Positions 24,684-33,551 are shown, numbered from the stretch's first letter. The stretch: 64,000 nucleotides of DNA from DASSKK01 sp035690495 (GCA_035690495.1 DASSKK010000001.1:106384-170383); one strand, 5' to 3'. The notes: generated by a model from the sequence alone, not told the origin. Program-made: numbers and translations.

Positions 24684-25459
24684 TGGGCCGCCTTCTTGGT
24701 CGCCTTCTTCGGAGCCCTCTTGGCTGGTGTCCCCTCGACCGGCCGGCGCCCCTTGAGCCGTACCCACAGCTGCCCGCGCTCACCTGGCCCGGTGACTGTC
24801 TTGGTCTCGACGAACGGCTGTCCCTTGACCAGGTCGCTGAGCTTGGCGAACCCGTAGGTGCGCGGGTCGAACGACGGGTCCGTGCGGTTGAGATGGTTCC
24901 CGAGGGTGCTGAGCGACGTCCAGTCCTCGTCGTCGGTGTCGACCTTGTTCAGCGCCTTGGTGAGCACGCTCTGGATCGCGCGCGGCTGGTCATCCTTCAC
25001 CTGCTCGTCCGTCCCCTCGTCGCCGGCGAGGACCTCGAGGAACACGAACCTCTCGCACGCCTCGACGAAGGCTTTCGGCGTCTTCCGCTGCCCGACGCCG
25101 ATGACCCGCTTGCCCGACTCGCGCAGCCGGGTGGCCAGCGGGGTGAAGTCACTGTCGCTGGAGACGATGGCGAAGCCCTCCACGTTGCCGGAGTACAGCA
25201 GGTCCATGGCGTCGATGATCAGCGCCGAGTCGGTGGCGTTCTTGCCGTAGGTGTAGGCGAACTGCTGCTGCGGGGAGATGGCGTTGCCGAGGAGCACCTC
25301 GCGCCATCCGTTGAGGTGGGGATTCGTCCAGTCGCCGTATGCCCGCTTGACGGTGATGGTCCCGTAGCCGGCCAGCTCCTCGAACATTTCCTCGATCAGC
25401 TTCGCGGACGTGTTGTCGGCGTCGATCAGGACGGCGAGGCGGGTGCTCTCATCGGGCAT
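24680..25459 (-). CDS. NYN-domain protein with C-terminal OST-HTH/LOTUS-like domain
   Basis: A 259-residue protein. The N-terminal NYN (PIN-like) nuclease fold has LAVLIDADNTSAKLIEEMF, YGKNATDSALIIDAMDLLYSG and FAIVSSDSDFTPLATRLRESG, giving the conserved Asp set that would bind metal for RNA cleavage. Residues ~175-235 (AIQSVLTKALNK...WTSLSTLGNHLNRTDPSFDPRTYGFAKLSDLV) match an OST-HTH RNA-binding domain, and the end is Lys-rich. Start 25459: AAGGAG lies 7 bases upstream of this ATG but only one base from the ATG at 25465. First gene of a four-gene operon. Confidence 0.82.
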   Translation of the reverse strand: MPDESTRLAVLIDADNTSAKLIEEMFEELAGYGTITVKRAYGDWTNPHLNGWREVLLGNAISPQQQFAYTYGKNATDSALIIDAMDLLYSGNVEGFAIVSSDSDFTPLATRLRESGKRVIGVGQRKTPKAFVEACERFVFLEVLAGDEGTDEQVKDDQPRAIQSVLTKALNKVDTDDEDWTSLSTLGNHLNRTDPSFDPRTYGFAKLSDLVKGQPFVETKTVTGPGERGQLWVRLKGRRPVEGTPAKRAPKKATKKAAQ

Positions 25460-25562
25460 GTGCATGCTCCTTGATCGGTTGGCAGCCAGTCTCCCGCAGG
25501 TTCCCCTGATGCCGATGGCCGCCTGCGACTGGCGTGGCGCTCGCCGACTAGCATCGGCAGCG

Positions 25563-26327
25563 ATGACCACCAGTGACAAGACGGCTGCCTTCCGGACGTT
25601 GCACGTCCCGGGCCGGCCGTTGCTGATGCCGAACCCGTGGGACGTCGGGTCGGCCAGGCTGCTGGAGTCGATGGGCTTCCGGGCCCTCGCTACCACCAGC
25701 AGCGGGCACGCATCGACGCTCGGACTCGAGGACGGCGCCGTCGACAGGCGGACGGCGCTGGCGCACGCGGCCGCGTTGGCCTCGGCGGTGGACGTGCCCG
25801 TGTCGGCCGACCTGGAGAACGGGTACGCCGACGACCCTTCCGCAGTGGCCGAGACGGTCGCCGCGGCGGCGGCGGTCGGGTTGGCCGGCTGCTCGATCGA
25901 GGACTACGACCGCGAGCGCGACCGGATCTACGACATCGACGTGGCGGCCGAGCGGGTCGCCTCCGCCGCGCAGGCCGCCCGCATCGCTGACGTCGTACTC
26001 ACGGCTCGGGCGGAGAACTTCATCCGCCACAACCCGGACCTCGCCGACACCATCGCCCGGTTGCAGGCCTACCAGGAGGCCGGTGCCGAGGTGCTCTACG
26101 CGCCGGGCCTGACCGATCTCACCGACATCCGCAGCGTGGTCGAGTCGGTCGACCGGCCGGTGAACGTGCTGACCCGGCCGGGACTGCCGCCGGTGCACGA
26201 GCTCGCGGCGGCCGGCGTGGCCAGGATCTCGGTCGGCGGCGGCCTGCACGCGGCTGCCCTGGAGCTCGTACGTCGTGCCGCGCGGGAGCTCCTCGACAAG
26301 GGAACCTACGGCTGGCTCGGCGGCTGA
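25563..26327 (+). CDS. Isocitrate lyase/PEP-mutase superfamily protein
   Basis: A 254-residue TIM-barrel protein. LLMPNPWDVGSARLLESMGF (residues 21-40), TTSSGHA, VSADLENGYAD (metal-binding Asp/Glu) and CSIEDYD are the signatures of the PEP mutase / 2-methylisocitrate lyase superfamily, which makes or breaks C-C or P-C bonds next to a 2-oxoacid. It lacks the KKCGH active-site loop of true isocitrate lyases, so it is more like the oxaloacetase/phosphonopyruvate hydrolase-type branch. ATG 25563; divergent from the NYN operon. Confidence 0.78.
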   Translation: MTTSDKTAAFRTLHVPGRPLLMPNPWDVGSARLLESMGFRALATTSSGHASTLGLEDGAVDRRTALAHAAALASAVDVPVSADLENGYADDPSAVAETVAAAAAVGLAGCSIEDYDRERDRIYDIDVAAERVASAAQAARIADVVLTARAENFIRHNPDLADTIARLQAYQEAGAEVLYAPGLTDLTDIRSVVESVDRPVNVLTRPGLPPVHELAAAGVARISVGGGLHAAALELVRRAARELLDKGTYGWLGG

Positions 26328-26330
26328 CGC

Positions 26331-26774
26331 TCATCCCGGACGGACGAACCGCGCGTCGGAGCCCGCCTCGACGGAGGCCAGCCAGTCACGGGCGCGGCGG
26401 GCCGACGCACGGCAAAGCCAGGCGTCCTGCACGACCTCCGCGACCTCGTCGCGGGTCAGCTCGCCGATCCGCGAGCCGCGCAGCAGCACGGAGTCGTGGC
26501 CGTCGAAGTGGGGCGTCGTGAAGTACGGCGTGCTCGGGTCCTGCACGAGCGCCTGCTTCTCGCCGTCGTCGGCGACCCAGAACACGATCACGTCCGGGTA
26601 GCGCTCGCCGGTCTCCGGGTCGACGGCGTCCGGCCGCGCGGTCCGGAAGAACACGAACGACTTGCCTCCGACCTGGTAGACCGGACGCTCCTCGGGACCC
26701 TCCACTGTCACATGCGGCATCGCCCGGGCGATCTCGTGCACGTCGCTCACACGTGCGCGCCGGCCTCGTTTCAT
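26331..26774 (-). CDS. MmcQ/YjbR family protein
   Basis: A 147-residue protein: MPHVTVEGPEERPVYQVGGKSFVFF, DVIVFWVADDGEKQALV, FDGHDSVLLRG and ELTRDEVAEVVQDAWLCRAS follow the MmcQ/YjbR pattern, a small double-wing DNA-binding-like fold of unknown role. ATG 26772-26774. It ends three bases after the convergent isomerase stop. Confidence 0.75.
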   Translation of the reverse strand: MKRGRRARVSDVHEIARAMPHVTVEGPEERPVYQVGGKSFVFFRTARPDAVDPETGERYPDVIVFWVADDGEKQALVQDPSTPYFTTPHFDGHDSVLLRGSRIGELTRDEVAEVVQDAWLCRASARRARDWLASVEAGSDARFVRPG

Positions 26775-26808
26775 GAGGTGAGGCTAGCCGTGCTGACAGG
26801 ATGGGCCC

Positions 26809-27813
26809 ATGTCCGAGCAGCGCCGACGCACCGAGCGGCCCGATCCGGTGCGCCGCGCGGTGGGCAGCTATGCGTCGATGCTTCCCGAGCTCCGCGACGC
26901 GACGCAGAGGTACGTCGCCCTGGTCACCACGCTGCTCGACGAGGCCGGCATCAACTACCTGAGCGTCTCCGGCCGGACCAAGAGCGTGAAGTCGTTCGCG
27001 GCCAAGGCCGACCGGCGGGTGGACGGCGAGCCGGTGTACCCCGACCCGCTCGCCGACATCACCGACCAGATCGGCGTGCGCGTGATCACCTACCTGCACA
27101 GCGACGTGGCGGCGGTGGCCGACGTGCTCTCCGACCAGCTCACCGTCCTCGACGACCGCGACATGGGGCGCGAGACGGCCGACGAGGGCAGGTTCGGCTA
27201 CGCGAGCCGGCACCTGCTGGTGACCGCCGACGACGCGGCGTCCGCCGGGCGCAGCGCGCAGGTGCAGGTCCGGACCGTGCTGCAGCACGCCTGGGCGGAG
27301 TTCGAGCACGCCACCCGCTACAAGGGCACGATCCCCGAGGAGCACGTGCCGGACCTGAACCGCCGGTTCACCCTTGCCGCCGGCCTGCTCGAGCTGGCCG
27401 ACCGGGAGTTCTCCAAGATCCGCGACCGGCTCGAGGACACCGTGGTGGACCAGCCGGCCGAGGAGGACCCGACCGACCCGCGGGTCAGCCCGGAGGAGCT
27501 GGCCACCTTCCTCGCCGGCAGGTACGCCGGGGCCGGCTGGTCGCGCCCGGACCACTACGCGTGGCTGTCGGGTCTGCTGCTGGAACTCGGCATCACGTCG
27601 TTCGGCGAGCTGACCGGGGTGCTCGCCGGCGTCGACAGTGCGGCGATCAACGCCCGCATGGAGTACCGCTACCCGGCCGGGGCCGTCCGCCGCCTGGACG
27701 ACGACCTGCTGGCGGCGTACGGCCCTAGGTATCTGGCGCTGCACGGCAACGCGCACCGCACCGCGCTGCTGCAGGCCCGCCTCGACCGCCTCCGCCGCGC
27801 CGCGGGAAAGTAG
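26809..27813 (+). CDS. RelA/SpoT-domain (p)ppGpp synthetase-like protein
   Basis: A 334-residue small alarmone synthetase candidate. INYLSVSGRTKSVKSFAAKAD (~residues 45-65) and DPLADITDQIGVRVITYL (~80-97) match the RelA/SpoT nucleotidyltransferase core: the R..K..S..K substrate site and the metal-binding Asp. VQVRTVLQHAWAEFEHATRYKG gives the downstream Glu/His region. There is no HD hydrolase, TGS or ACT domain. The C-terminal ~120 residues (VSPEELATFLAGRYAG...) form a helical extension seen in related actinobacterial proteins. ATG 26809. Confidence 0.8.
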   Translation: MSEQRRRTERPDPVRRAVGSYASMLPELRDATQRYVALVTTLLDEAGINYLSVSGRTKSVKSFAAKADRRVDGEPVYPDPLADITDQIGVRVITYLHSDVAAVADVLSDQLTVLDDRDMGRETADEGRFGYASRHLLVTADDAASAGRSAQVQVRTVLQHAWAEFEHATRYKGTIPEEHVPDLNRRFTLAAGLLELADREFSKIRDRLEDTVVDQPAEEDPTDPRVSPEELATFLAGRYAGAGWSRPDHYAWLSGLLLELGITSFGELTGVLAGVDSAAINARMEYRYPAGAVRRLDDDLLAAYGPRYLALHGNAHRTALLQARLDRLRRAAGK

Positions 27814-27831
27814 GGCCCGAGCCGCGGGAAG

Positions 27832-28665
27832 TCAGAACAGCGGGGTCCCGGAGCGCATCCGGCGTCGTACATCGCGCAAGGCGGCGTTCAGGGGGTAGCC
27901 CTGCACCGCGGCGGGCAACGCCCGGATCACTCGCGCGGCCAAGGCATCGAACCTCTCGAACCGTCCCTGGTCGCCCGCGGTCCACGACAGCCCCATCGCC
28001 TCGCGGAACTCGCGGGGCAGGTAGCCGGCGGTCAGCCACTCCCGCCGATCCGCGACCGGTCGCGGTACGGCGGGCAGGTAGTCCAGCCGCACGACCTTCA
28101 TCAGCAGCTCGCGCACGGACGCGTCGATGCTCACCCGGGTCAGGCCGTCGCGCCAGTACTCGCCGAACGCACCACGGTCGGGCGGCCAGAGCTCCGGGGG
28201 CATCTGCAGCATCGCCCCGAAGATCACCGCCTCCCGGTAGAAGGGCTCGCGATGCGCGCCCAGCGGCCCGTGCACGGACTCGTAGGACTCCTCGAAGCCG
28301 CGAAAGATGCAGGCGGCCACCCATCGCTGAAGCTCGGGATCCAGCGCGTGATAGCTCGGCGAGGCGCCCGGCGGGGAGCGGACCTGCGCGTGCGAGCGGG
28401 TGGTCGCACGCCGGTAGGCGGCCCGCTCCTCCGCGGTCCCGTGGATGGCGACCGCGAGGTAGCCGAGGGTGGTGCGCCGACGGCGGGCCGGGTTGAGCAG
28501 CAGGTTGCCTTCGCGCACCGGGCTGTCCTTGACGCCGTACCCGATCTCGGGCCACGACAGCTGCATGATCACGTTCGCGGCGCCGCTCAGGGCGATGTAC
28601 GACGCCGGGGCACGGCGCAGCAGCGGTGTGGCCATGGAGTCGATCCGCTCGCGTTCGGGTGCCAC
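27832..28665 (-). CDS. MpaB/DUF2236 family (latex-clearing-protein-like) oxygenase
   Basis: A 277-residue protein with NVIMQLSWPEIGYGVKDSPV, YLAVAIHGTAEERAAYRRATTRSHAQV, DPELQRWVAACIFRG and GEYWRDGLTRV. This is the oxygenase MpaB-family (DUF2236) pattern shared with the heme protein Lcp; His residues in the VAIHG and RSHAQV helices are candidate heme ligands. It may oxidise hydrophobic substrates; none is known. Start GTG 28665 or ATG 28635 (MATPLLRRAP), both in frame. Confidence 0.72.
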   Translation of the reverse strand: MAPERERIDSMATPLLRRAPASYIALSGAANVIMQLSWPEIGYGVKDSPVREGNLLLNPARRRRTTLGYLAVAIHGTAEERAAYRRATTRSHAQVRSPPGASPSYHALDPELQRWVAACIFRGFEESYESVHGPLGAHREPFYREAVIFGAMLQMPPELWPPDRGAFGEYWRDGLTRVSIDASVRELLMKVVRLDYLPAVPRPVADRREWLTAGYLPREFREAMGLSWTAGDQGRFERFDALAARVIRALPAAVQGYPLNAALRDVRRRMRSGTPLF

Positions 28666-28769
28666 GGATTCCAGCGTAGGAGCCGGCGGGTCGGCGTTGC
28701 GCCAGGAGCGTGTCGGAGCCCGGGCCTAGCCTGCCGGAATCGGGTCGAAGGGCTGAAGGGACGAGGGCA

Positions 28770-30158
28770 GTGGGCGTCAACAACAAGCAGCGCAGGGCCG
28801 CGAAGAAGCGCAAGCAGGGGCGGTCACGGCCCGCGCCGAGCAGGCCGGCCGGCCGCGACGGTTCCGGGTGGGGCCCGGGGGCCTGGGGTGAGCGGGACCC
28901 GTTCGCGGACCAGGGATGGGAGGACCCCGACCGGACCGGCGAGGAGCGGTCGGACGAGGACCGGGCCCGGTCTCACCACCGTTCCAGGGCGCTGGTGCTC
29001 CGGTGGGTCGGCGAGCTGGCCGCCGGCCGGATGCAGCCGGAGGAGCTGTCCGGTCTGCTGTCGGCGGAGCCGTCCGGGGCACGTGGGCTGGGAGCAGCGG
29101 CCGCGGCCGTCTGCGACGAGCTCGTCGTGAACGGGCTGGAGAACGGGTGGAGCCCGGTCGATCTGGTCGAGGCAGTCCGCCGGCGCGGCAGTGCACGGCA
29201 GTTGCCGGCGCTGGCCGCGATGCTCACCGAGCATCTCGCGGGACGTCCGCAGACAGATGTCCCGGCCTGGTGGCGTCGGGAGCTGAACGGGGTCGGCACC
29301 CCCCGGGCCGCCGACCCGACGACCGTGCAGGGCATCACGACGCTGCTCTCGCTGGCGGCGGCAGTGCACGACCTGCCGCCGGTCCCACCGGCGCTCTCAT
29401 CCGGCGAGGCCGACGGGGACGTCGAGGACACCGCCGACCTGGAGCACGCCAAGGCGCTGCGCCGGGTCCGGTCGCTGCTCGCCAAGGCCGAGTCGACCGA
29501 GTTCGACGAGGAGGCCGAGGCGCTCTCCGCCAAGGCGCAGGAGCTGATCAGCCGGCATTCGCTCGAGCGTCTCCTGCGTCGGGCAGACGCCGATGCCCAC
29601 GGTGGGAACGGGTCCTCCGCCGTGCTCGCCCGACGGATCTGGCTGGACGCGCCGTACGTCGTCGCCAAGGCGATGGTCGTGCAGACCGTCGCGCAGGCAA
29701 ACCGCTGCCGGTCGGTGCTGATCAAGGATCTCGAGGTCTGCACCCTGGTCGGCAGCCCGGAGGACCTCGACGCGGTGGAGCTGTTGAGCACCTCGCTGCT
29801 CGTGCAGGCCGACCGTGCCATGCTCCGGCATGGCCGACAGGTCGACTTCACGGGTACGTCGCGCACCCGGTCCTTCCGCCAGTCGTTCCTGGTCTCCTAC
29901 GCGAGCCGGATCGGCGAGCGGCTGCGGGAGGCCGACCAGGCGATGACCGATCGGGCGACCCATGACGAGGTCGAACGTGCACGGCTGCTGCCCGCCCTGC
30001 GTGACCAGGAGCAGCGAGTCGCAGACGCGCTGCGGGAGGCGTTCCCGGGTCTGGTCCAGCACCGCACGCAGGTCACCAACAGACAGGGCTGGGCGGCCGG
30101 CCGCGCCGCCGCGGACCTGGCGCGGCTCGACGTACGCCGGCGGGTGGAGCGGGGCTGA
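28770..30158 (+). CDS. DUF2786-domain protein
   Basis: A 462-residue protein starting MGVNNKQRRAAKKRKQGR, a basic possibly nucleic-acid-binding tail. A helical N-terminal half lies at residues ~70-225. DUF2786 spans about 240-285 (RRVRSLLAKAESTEFDEEAEALSAKAQELISRH), followed by a conserved C-terminal region (VVAKAMVVQTVAQANRCRSVL...LVGSPEDLDAVELLSTSLLVQAD). DUF2786 proteins are common in actinobacteria and phages; function unknown. GTG 28770 follows GAAGGGACGAGG. It ends flush against the convergent endonuclease gene. Confidence 0.75.
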   Translation: MGVNNKQRRAAKKRKQGRSRPAPSRPAGRDGSGWGPGAWGERDPFADQGWEDPDRTGEERSDEDRARSHHRSRALVLRWVGELAAGRMQPEELSGLLSAEPSGARGLGAAAAAVCDELVVNGLENGWSPVDLVEAVRRRGSARQLPALAAMLTEHLAGRPQTDVPAWWRRELNGVGTPRAADPTTVQGITTLLSLAAAVHDLPPVPPALSSGEADGDVEDTADLEHAKALRRVRSLLAKAESTEFDEEAEALSAKAQELISRHSLERLLRRADADAHGGNGSSAVLARRIWLDAPYVVAKAMVVQTVAQANRCRSVLIKDLEVCTLVGSPEDLDAVELLSTSLLVQADRAMLRHGRQVDFTGTSRTRSFRQSFLVSYASRIGERLREADQAMTDRATHDEVERARLLPALRDQEQRVADALREAFPGLVQHRTQVTNRQGWAAGRAAADLARLDVRRRVERG

Positions 30159-31217
30159 TCAGTCGGCGGCCCCCGCGCCGGTGAGGTGTGCCGTGCTGAC
30201 GATCACCGGGTGGTCGGTGGTGCGGCGCACGAGCGGTCCCCGGTTCTCCGCGTAGGCGCTGAACGTCACGCCCTGCGACCCGAAGATCCAGTCGACGTAC
30301 CAGTCGCGCGGTGGCCGGCAGGCCCCCTCGTTGCTGCCGCCGCTGGCCGAGATCATCGGGGCGCCGCCGGTCATCGCGCAGAAGTAGCCGTCGCGGGCGT
30401 TCATGTCCCCGGTGACGAACACCGGCTTCCCGGTGCCGGCCAGCCGGTTGGCCAGGCCCACCTCGACCGCCGTGGCGGCGCTGCGCCAGCGTTGCTGGTG
30501 GGGGTGGCTACCGGTGTCGGCCGGATTGTGGAAGTTGGCGAACCATGCCTCCAGCCCCGTCGCGGGATTGCGCAGCAGCACGTACGGCATGGGCCGGCGG
30601 TGGCCGCCGAAGTACGGGATCGACACCGTATCGGCCGACACCAGCTGCCAGGTGTCTCGTCGCCACCCGATGGAGTTCTCGGCACCGAGGCTGCCGAGCG
30701 AGTCACCCGGGTAGACGTCGTACGCTCCCCCGGTCGCCGCGAGGAAGCTTCGCAGCTGCACGGTCTGCAGCTCCTGGAAGCCCACCACGTCCACGTCGTG
30801 GATCGCCAGGATCTGCGCGGCCCAGCGAGCCCTGAGCGACCCGGAGGCATAGCGACCGTGCGACCCGCCCCCTGCTGTGTGGCTGGCTCCGAGCGCGTTG
30901 AAAGAGCTGATCACGAAGTCGAGCGTGGGAGCCGGCGTGGGCTTCTTCTTGTCCGGATGATGCGGCCTGGCGTGCAGGGTGACCTGACGTGCCACTGCGA
31001 GCAGGGTCGCCTTGCGTGCGGTCTGCTCGGGTGAGGGCAGGGACGACGTGGGCGCGTCGCTCGCTTCTTCCGAACCGGCCGCCGCCGACGCGTCGCCAGC
31101 CGCTACTCGCGCCCCGCCGAGCTCGTGCGAACCCACGAACAGGCCGACCACGACGACCAGCACGGTCACGGCAGTCGCGGACAGCACTGTCCGCAACGGC
31201 CTGGTCCGCTTCCGCAT
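30159..31217 (-). CDS. Membrane-anchored/secreted endonuclease-exonuclease-phosphatase protein
   Basis: A 352-residue protein with an N-terminal hydrophobic segment TVLSATAVTVLVVVVGLFVG (residues ~10-29) that anchors or exports it. After a ~60-residue linker comes an EEP domain: DFVISSFNALGASH, VDVVGFQELQTVQL (catalytic Glu), WFANFHNPAD, FVTGDMNARDGYF (Asp/Asn), DWYVDWIFGS and TTDHPVIVS (catalytic Asp-His). All key residues are present. It probably acts on nucleic acids or phosphoesters outside the cell. ATG 31215-31217. Confidence 0.82.
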   Translation of the reverse strand: MRKRTRPLRTVLSATAVTVLVVVVGLFVGSHELGGARVAAGDASAAAGSEEASDAPTSSLPSPEQTARKATLLAVARQVTLHARPHHPDKKKPTPAPTLDFVISSFNALGASHTAGGGSHGRYASGSLRARWAAQILAIHDVDVVGFQELQTVQLRSFLAATGGAYDVYPGDSLGSLGAENSIGWRRDTWQLVSADTVSIPYFGGHRRPMPYVLLRNPATGLEAWFANFHNPADTGSHPHQQRWRSAATAVEVGLANRLAGTGKPVFVTGDMNARDGYFCAMTGGAPMISASGGSNEGACRPPRDWYVDWIFGSQGVTFSAYAENRGPLVRRTTDHPVIVSTAHLTGAGAAD

Positions 31218-31251
31218 CGATCCAGGCTATCGCCGGGGCTCGCCACTACCC

Positions 31252-31284
31252 TTCCCGCGGCTGGACACCGACTTTCCCGCGGCT
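31252..31284. repeat. Direct repeat in divergent promoter region
   Basis: TTCCCGCGGCT occurs at 31252-31262 and 31274-31284, a 22-bp spacing (two helical turns), between the divergent endonuclease and YbaK-like genes. It could be a pair of regulator half-sites. Confidence 0.4.
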
Positions 31285-31308
31285 CGGTGCTGTGGGCAGG
31301 ATGGGGGC

Positions 31309-31878
31309 ATGGATCTGCCAACGATGGGCGCACTGACCTCGCTTCCGGCTACCGACCACCCAGAGCTGCTCGCAGCCCCGGTGGCGGCCGCGCTCACGGT
31401 CTGGGAGCACGCCCACCAGGTCGCGGTCGTGCAGATCGACCCGGATCTCGCCGACACCGCCGCGCTGACCAGTGCCTACGACCTGCCGCTGTCGGCCAGC
31501 GCGAACTGCGTCGTGGTCGCCGGCCGGCGCGGCGGGGAGGAGCGCATCGCCGGGTGCGTGGTGGCCGCCGACACCCGCGCCGACGTGAACAGCATGGCCA
31601 AGCGCACCCTCGACGTCCGCAAGGCGTCGTTCCTCGCCATGGATCGCGCCGTCGAGGAGACCGGCATGGAGTACGGCGGTATCACCCCGGTCGGTCTGCC
31701 CGCGCCGTGGCGGCTGCTCGTCGACGCCGCAGTGACGAAGGCGTCGGTGGCGATCATCGGCAGCGGGGTGCGCCGCTCGAAGCTGCTGCTGGCCGGTGCC
31801 CTGCTCGCCGAGCTGCCCGGCGCCGAGGTGCTCGACGGTCTGGGCATCCCGACGCAGGCTCAGGGCGAGAGTGGTTGA
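31309..31878 (+). CDS. YbaK/ProX-type aminoacyl-tRNA deacylase-like protein
   Basis: A 189-residue protein of the tRNA-editing fold: LSASANCVVVAGRRGGEERIAGCVVAADTRADVN and MAKRTLDVRKASFLAMDRAVEETGMEYGGITPVGLP contain the family's GG.TP.G loop and central Lys. Such proteins hydrolyse mischarged aminoacyl-tRNAs in trans (e.g. Cys-tRNA-Pro). ATG 31309 follows GGGCAGGATGGGGGC. The cupin gene follows after 9 bp. Confidence 0.78.
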   Translation: MDLPTMGALTSLPATDHPELLAAPVAAALTVWEHAHQVAVVQIDPDLADTAALTSAYDLPLSASANCVVVAGRRGGEERIAGCVVAADTRADVNSMAKRTLDVRKASFLAMDRAVEETGMEYGGITPVGLPAPWRLLVDAAVTKASVAIIGSGVRRSKLLLAGALLAELPGAEVLDGLGIPTQAQGESG

Positions 31879-31887
31879 GTGGAGGCC

Positions 31888-32244
31888 ATGAGCCACGCCC
31901 AGCAGCAGTCGCACCACGGCATGGACACCGTGGTCCTCACCGACCTTGCCGACGGTCTGATCGCAGACCTGGCCAACCACCCGGCCGGACGGGTGGCGCG
32001 CACCATCCTCACCGGGTCGGTGATGCGTGCGGCGGTGATCGCCCTGCGCGAGGGCGCCTCGATGCGCGAGCACGGCTCGCCCGCCGCGGCCACCTTGTAC
32101 GTCATCCGTGGGCAGGTCACGGTGCGCGCCGGTGAGCGCGAGTGGACGCTGTCCGCGGGCGAGCTGATCCCGATCCCGCCGCAGCGGCACGGCCTGGAGG
32201 CGCATGCCGACTCGGCGGTGCTGCTCACGGTCGCGTTGCGCTGA
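31888..32244 (+). CDS. Cupin-domain protein
   Basis: A 118-residue single-domain cupin. SMREHGSPAAATLYVIRGQVTVRAGEREWTLSAG is cupin motif 1 (with His and Glu-like positions) and ELIPIPPQRHGLEAHADSAVLLTVAL motif 2 with His. It could bind a metal and a small acid; no enzyme class is assignable. ATG 31888 is preceded by GTGGAGG; GTG at 31879 is an alternative. Likely co-transcribed with the YbaK-like gene. Confidence 0.72.
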   Translation: MSHAQQQSHHGMDTVVLTDLADGLIADLANHPAGRVARTILTGSVMRAAVIALREGASMREHGSPAAATLYVIRGQVTVRAGEREWTLSAGELIPIPPQRHGLEAHADSAVLLTVALR

Positions 32245-32277
32245 CACGGACCGGGTACGCCGAGCCCGCCTCGTCGG

Positions 32278-33237
32278 TCAGCGGCCGGGCTGGAGTCCGC
32301 TCGCCCACTCGGTGCCGGCCACGACCGTGGCGCTGGCCAGCCCGCAGGAGATCCCGGTCGAGTGCGACCAGGCGCCCCGGCGTGCGCACACCCGGTCCGC
32401 GGCCGCCTGCACCGCCGCCGGGTCATGACGGGAGACGACCACGGTGAACTCGTCGCCGCCCACCCGGGCGACCAGGCTGTCGGGCAGGTCGGCGAAGCTG
32501 ACGGCGAGCGCCCGGCCGACCGTGAGGATCAGCTCGTCGCCGGCCTCGTGCCCCCAGGTGTCGTTGACCAGCTTGAGGTCGTTGATGTCGACGACCAGCA
32601 CGCTGACCGGATGGGGTTCCGCGTCGGCGAAGGTCGCGGCTACCCACTCGTCGAGGGAACGACGGTTCATCAGTCCGGTGAGCGGGTCGCGGTAGGCCAT
32701 CTGCTCCAGCGACTGCTCGCGCATGCAGCGCGAGATCGCTCCGGCCAGGATCGCGGTCAGCGCCTCCAGGTAGGCGACGTCGTCGGCCGAGAAGCCCGCC
32801 TCGCCGACGTGCCGGGTCGCGTAGAACTCTCCCCACACGGCTCCGTCGACCATCAGCGGGGTGTCCACGGAAGAGCCCTTGTGGAGCTGTTCCAGCAGGG
32901 CTCGCTCCTCCGGGGCCGTGGCAGGATCGTCGCGTTCGGCCCTCCATGTGACCGCCTCGGAGGAGCCGGGATCGACGTACTTGAAGTCCTCGAGGGTGTA
33001 CGACTCGTCGGTCGGCCAGCGCACCTCGTCGGGCCCCAGGTCGCCGACGTTGACGATGGTGCGGATCGTGCACGTGCCGGGCACCAGCCGGCTCACCGAC
33101 ACGCTCGCGGCATGCAAGGCACCCCTGGCCGCCTCGGCGGCGATCTCTAGCAGGCGTGGCAAGGACTCCGAACGCCCCAGCACGCGGGCCATCGACGCCA
33201 GACTGCGGATCCTCCGCACGTCGTCAGCCGGAAGCAT
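32278..33237 (-). CDS. GAF-GGDEF diguanylate cyclase-like protein, short C-terminus
   Basis: A 319-residue protein. A GAF-like sensor domain occupies residues ~20-165 (LPRLLEIAAEAARGALHAASVSVSRL, WGEFYATRHVGEAGFSADDVAYLEALTAI). The GGDEF domain starts at ~180 (YRDPLTGLMNRRSLDEWV), with VLVVDINDLKLVNDTWGHEAGDELI and an intact active-site loop RVGGDEFTVVV. There is no RxxD inhibitory site before GGDEF. The chain stops after GISCGLASATV plus a short tail, lacking the last ~35 residues (the ADxALYxAK helix), so activity is uncertain. ATG 33235-33237 with GGGAGGGAAGAG upstream. Confidence 0.8.
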   Translation of the reverse strand: MLPADDVRRIRSLASMARVLGRSESLPRLLEIAAEAARGALHAASVSVSRLVPGTCTIRTIVNVGDLGPDEVRWPTDESYTLEDFKYVDPGSSEAVTWRAERDDPATAPEERALLEQLHKGSSVDTPLMVDGAVWGEFYATRHVGEAGFSADDVAYLEALTAILAGAISRCMREQSLEQMAYRDPLTGLMNRRSLDEWVAATFADAEPHPVSVLVVDINDLKLVNDTWGHEAGDELILTVGRALAVSFADLPDSLVARVGGDEFTVVVSRHDPAAVQAAADRVCARRGAWSHSTGISCGLASATVVAGTEWASGLQPGR

Positions 33238-33348
33238 CTCTTCCCTCCCGATCCCCCGCCTCCAACCCCTCCACTTCCAGAGTCGGCGAATCGGGACGCG
33301 AACTTGAGGCCCGACGGCTGCATAGGCGCAAAGAAATAGGGTGGCGGC

Positions 33349-33549
33349 GTGAGGAAGCTGGTGCCGGTGGTCTTCGGGGTGCTGATCTGCGCTCTCGGGG
33401 TGCTGTGGACCTTGCAGGGGCTGGGGTACCTCGAGGGCAGTGTGATGACCGGATCCTCGACCTGGGCCATCATCGGGCCCGCTGTCGCCGGCCTCGGGGT
33501 GGCCCTGGTCATCGTTGGGTTCGGGGGCGGGCGAGGCGGCCGGCGCTGA
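33349..33549 (+). CDS. Small two-helix membrane protein (66 aa)
   Basis: MRKLVPVVFGVLICALGVLW opens the first transmembrane helix; STWAIIGPAVAGLGVALVIVG is the second, followed by a Gly/Arg tail GGGRGGRR. The family is a common small actinobacterial membrane protein of unknown function. GTG 33349 with GGTGGCGGC upstream. Confidence 0.65.
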   Translation: MRKLVPVVFGVLICALGVLWTLQGLGYLEGSVMTGSSTWAIIGPAVAGLGVALVIVGFGGGRGGRR

Positions 33550-33551
33550 TG

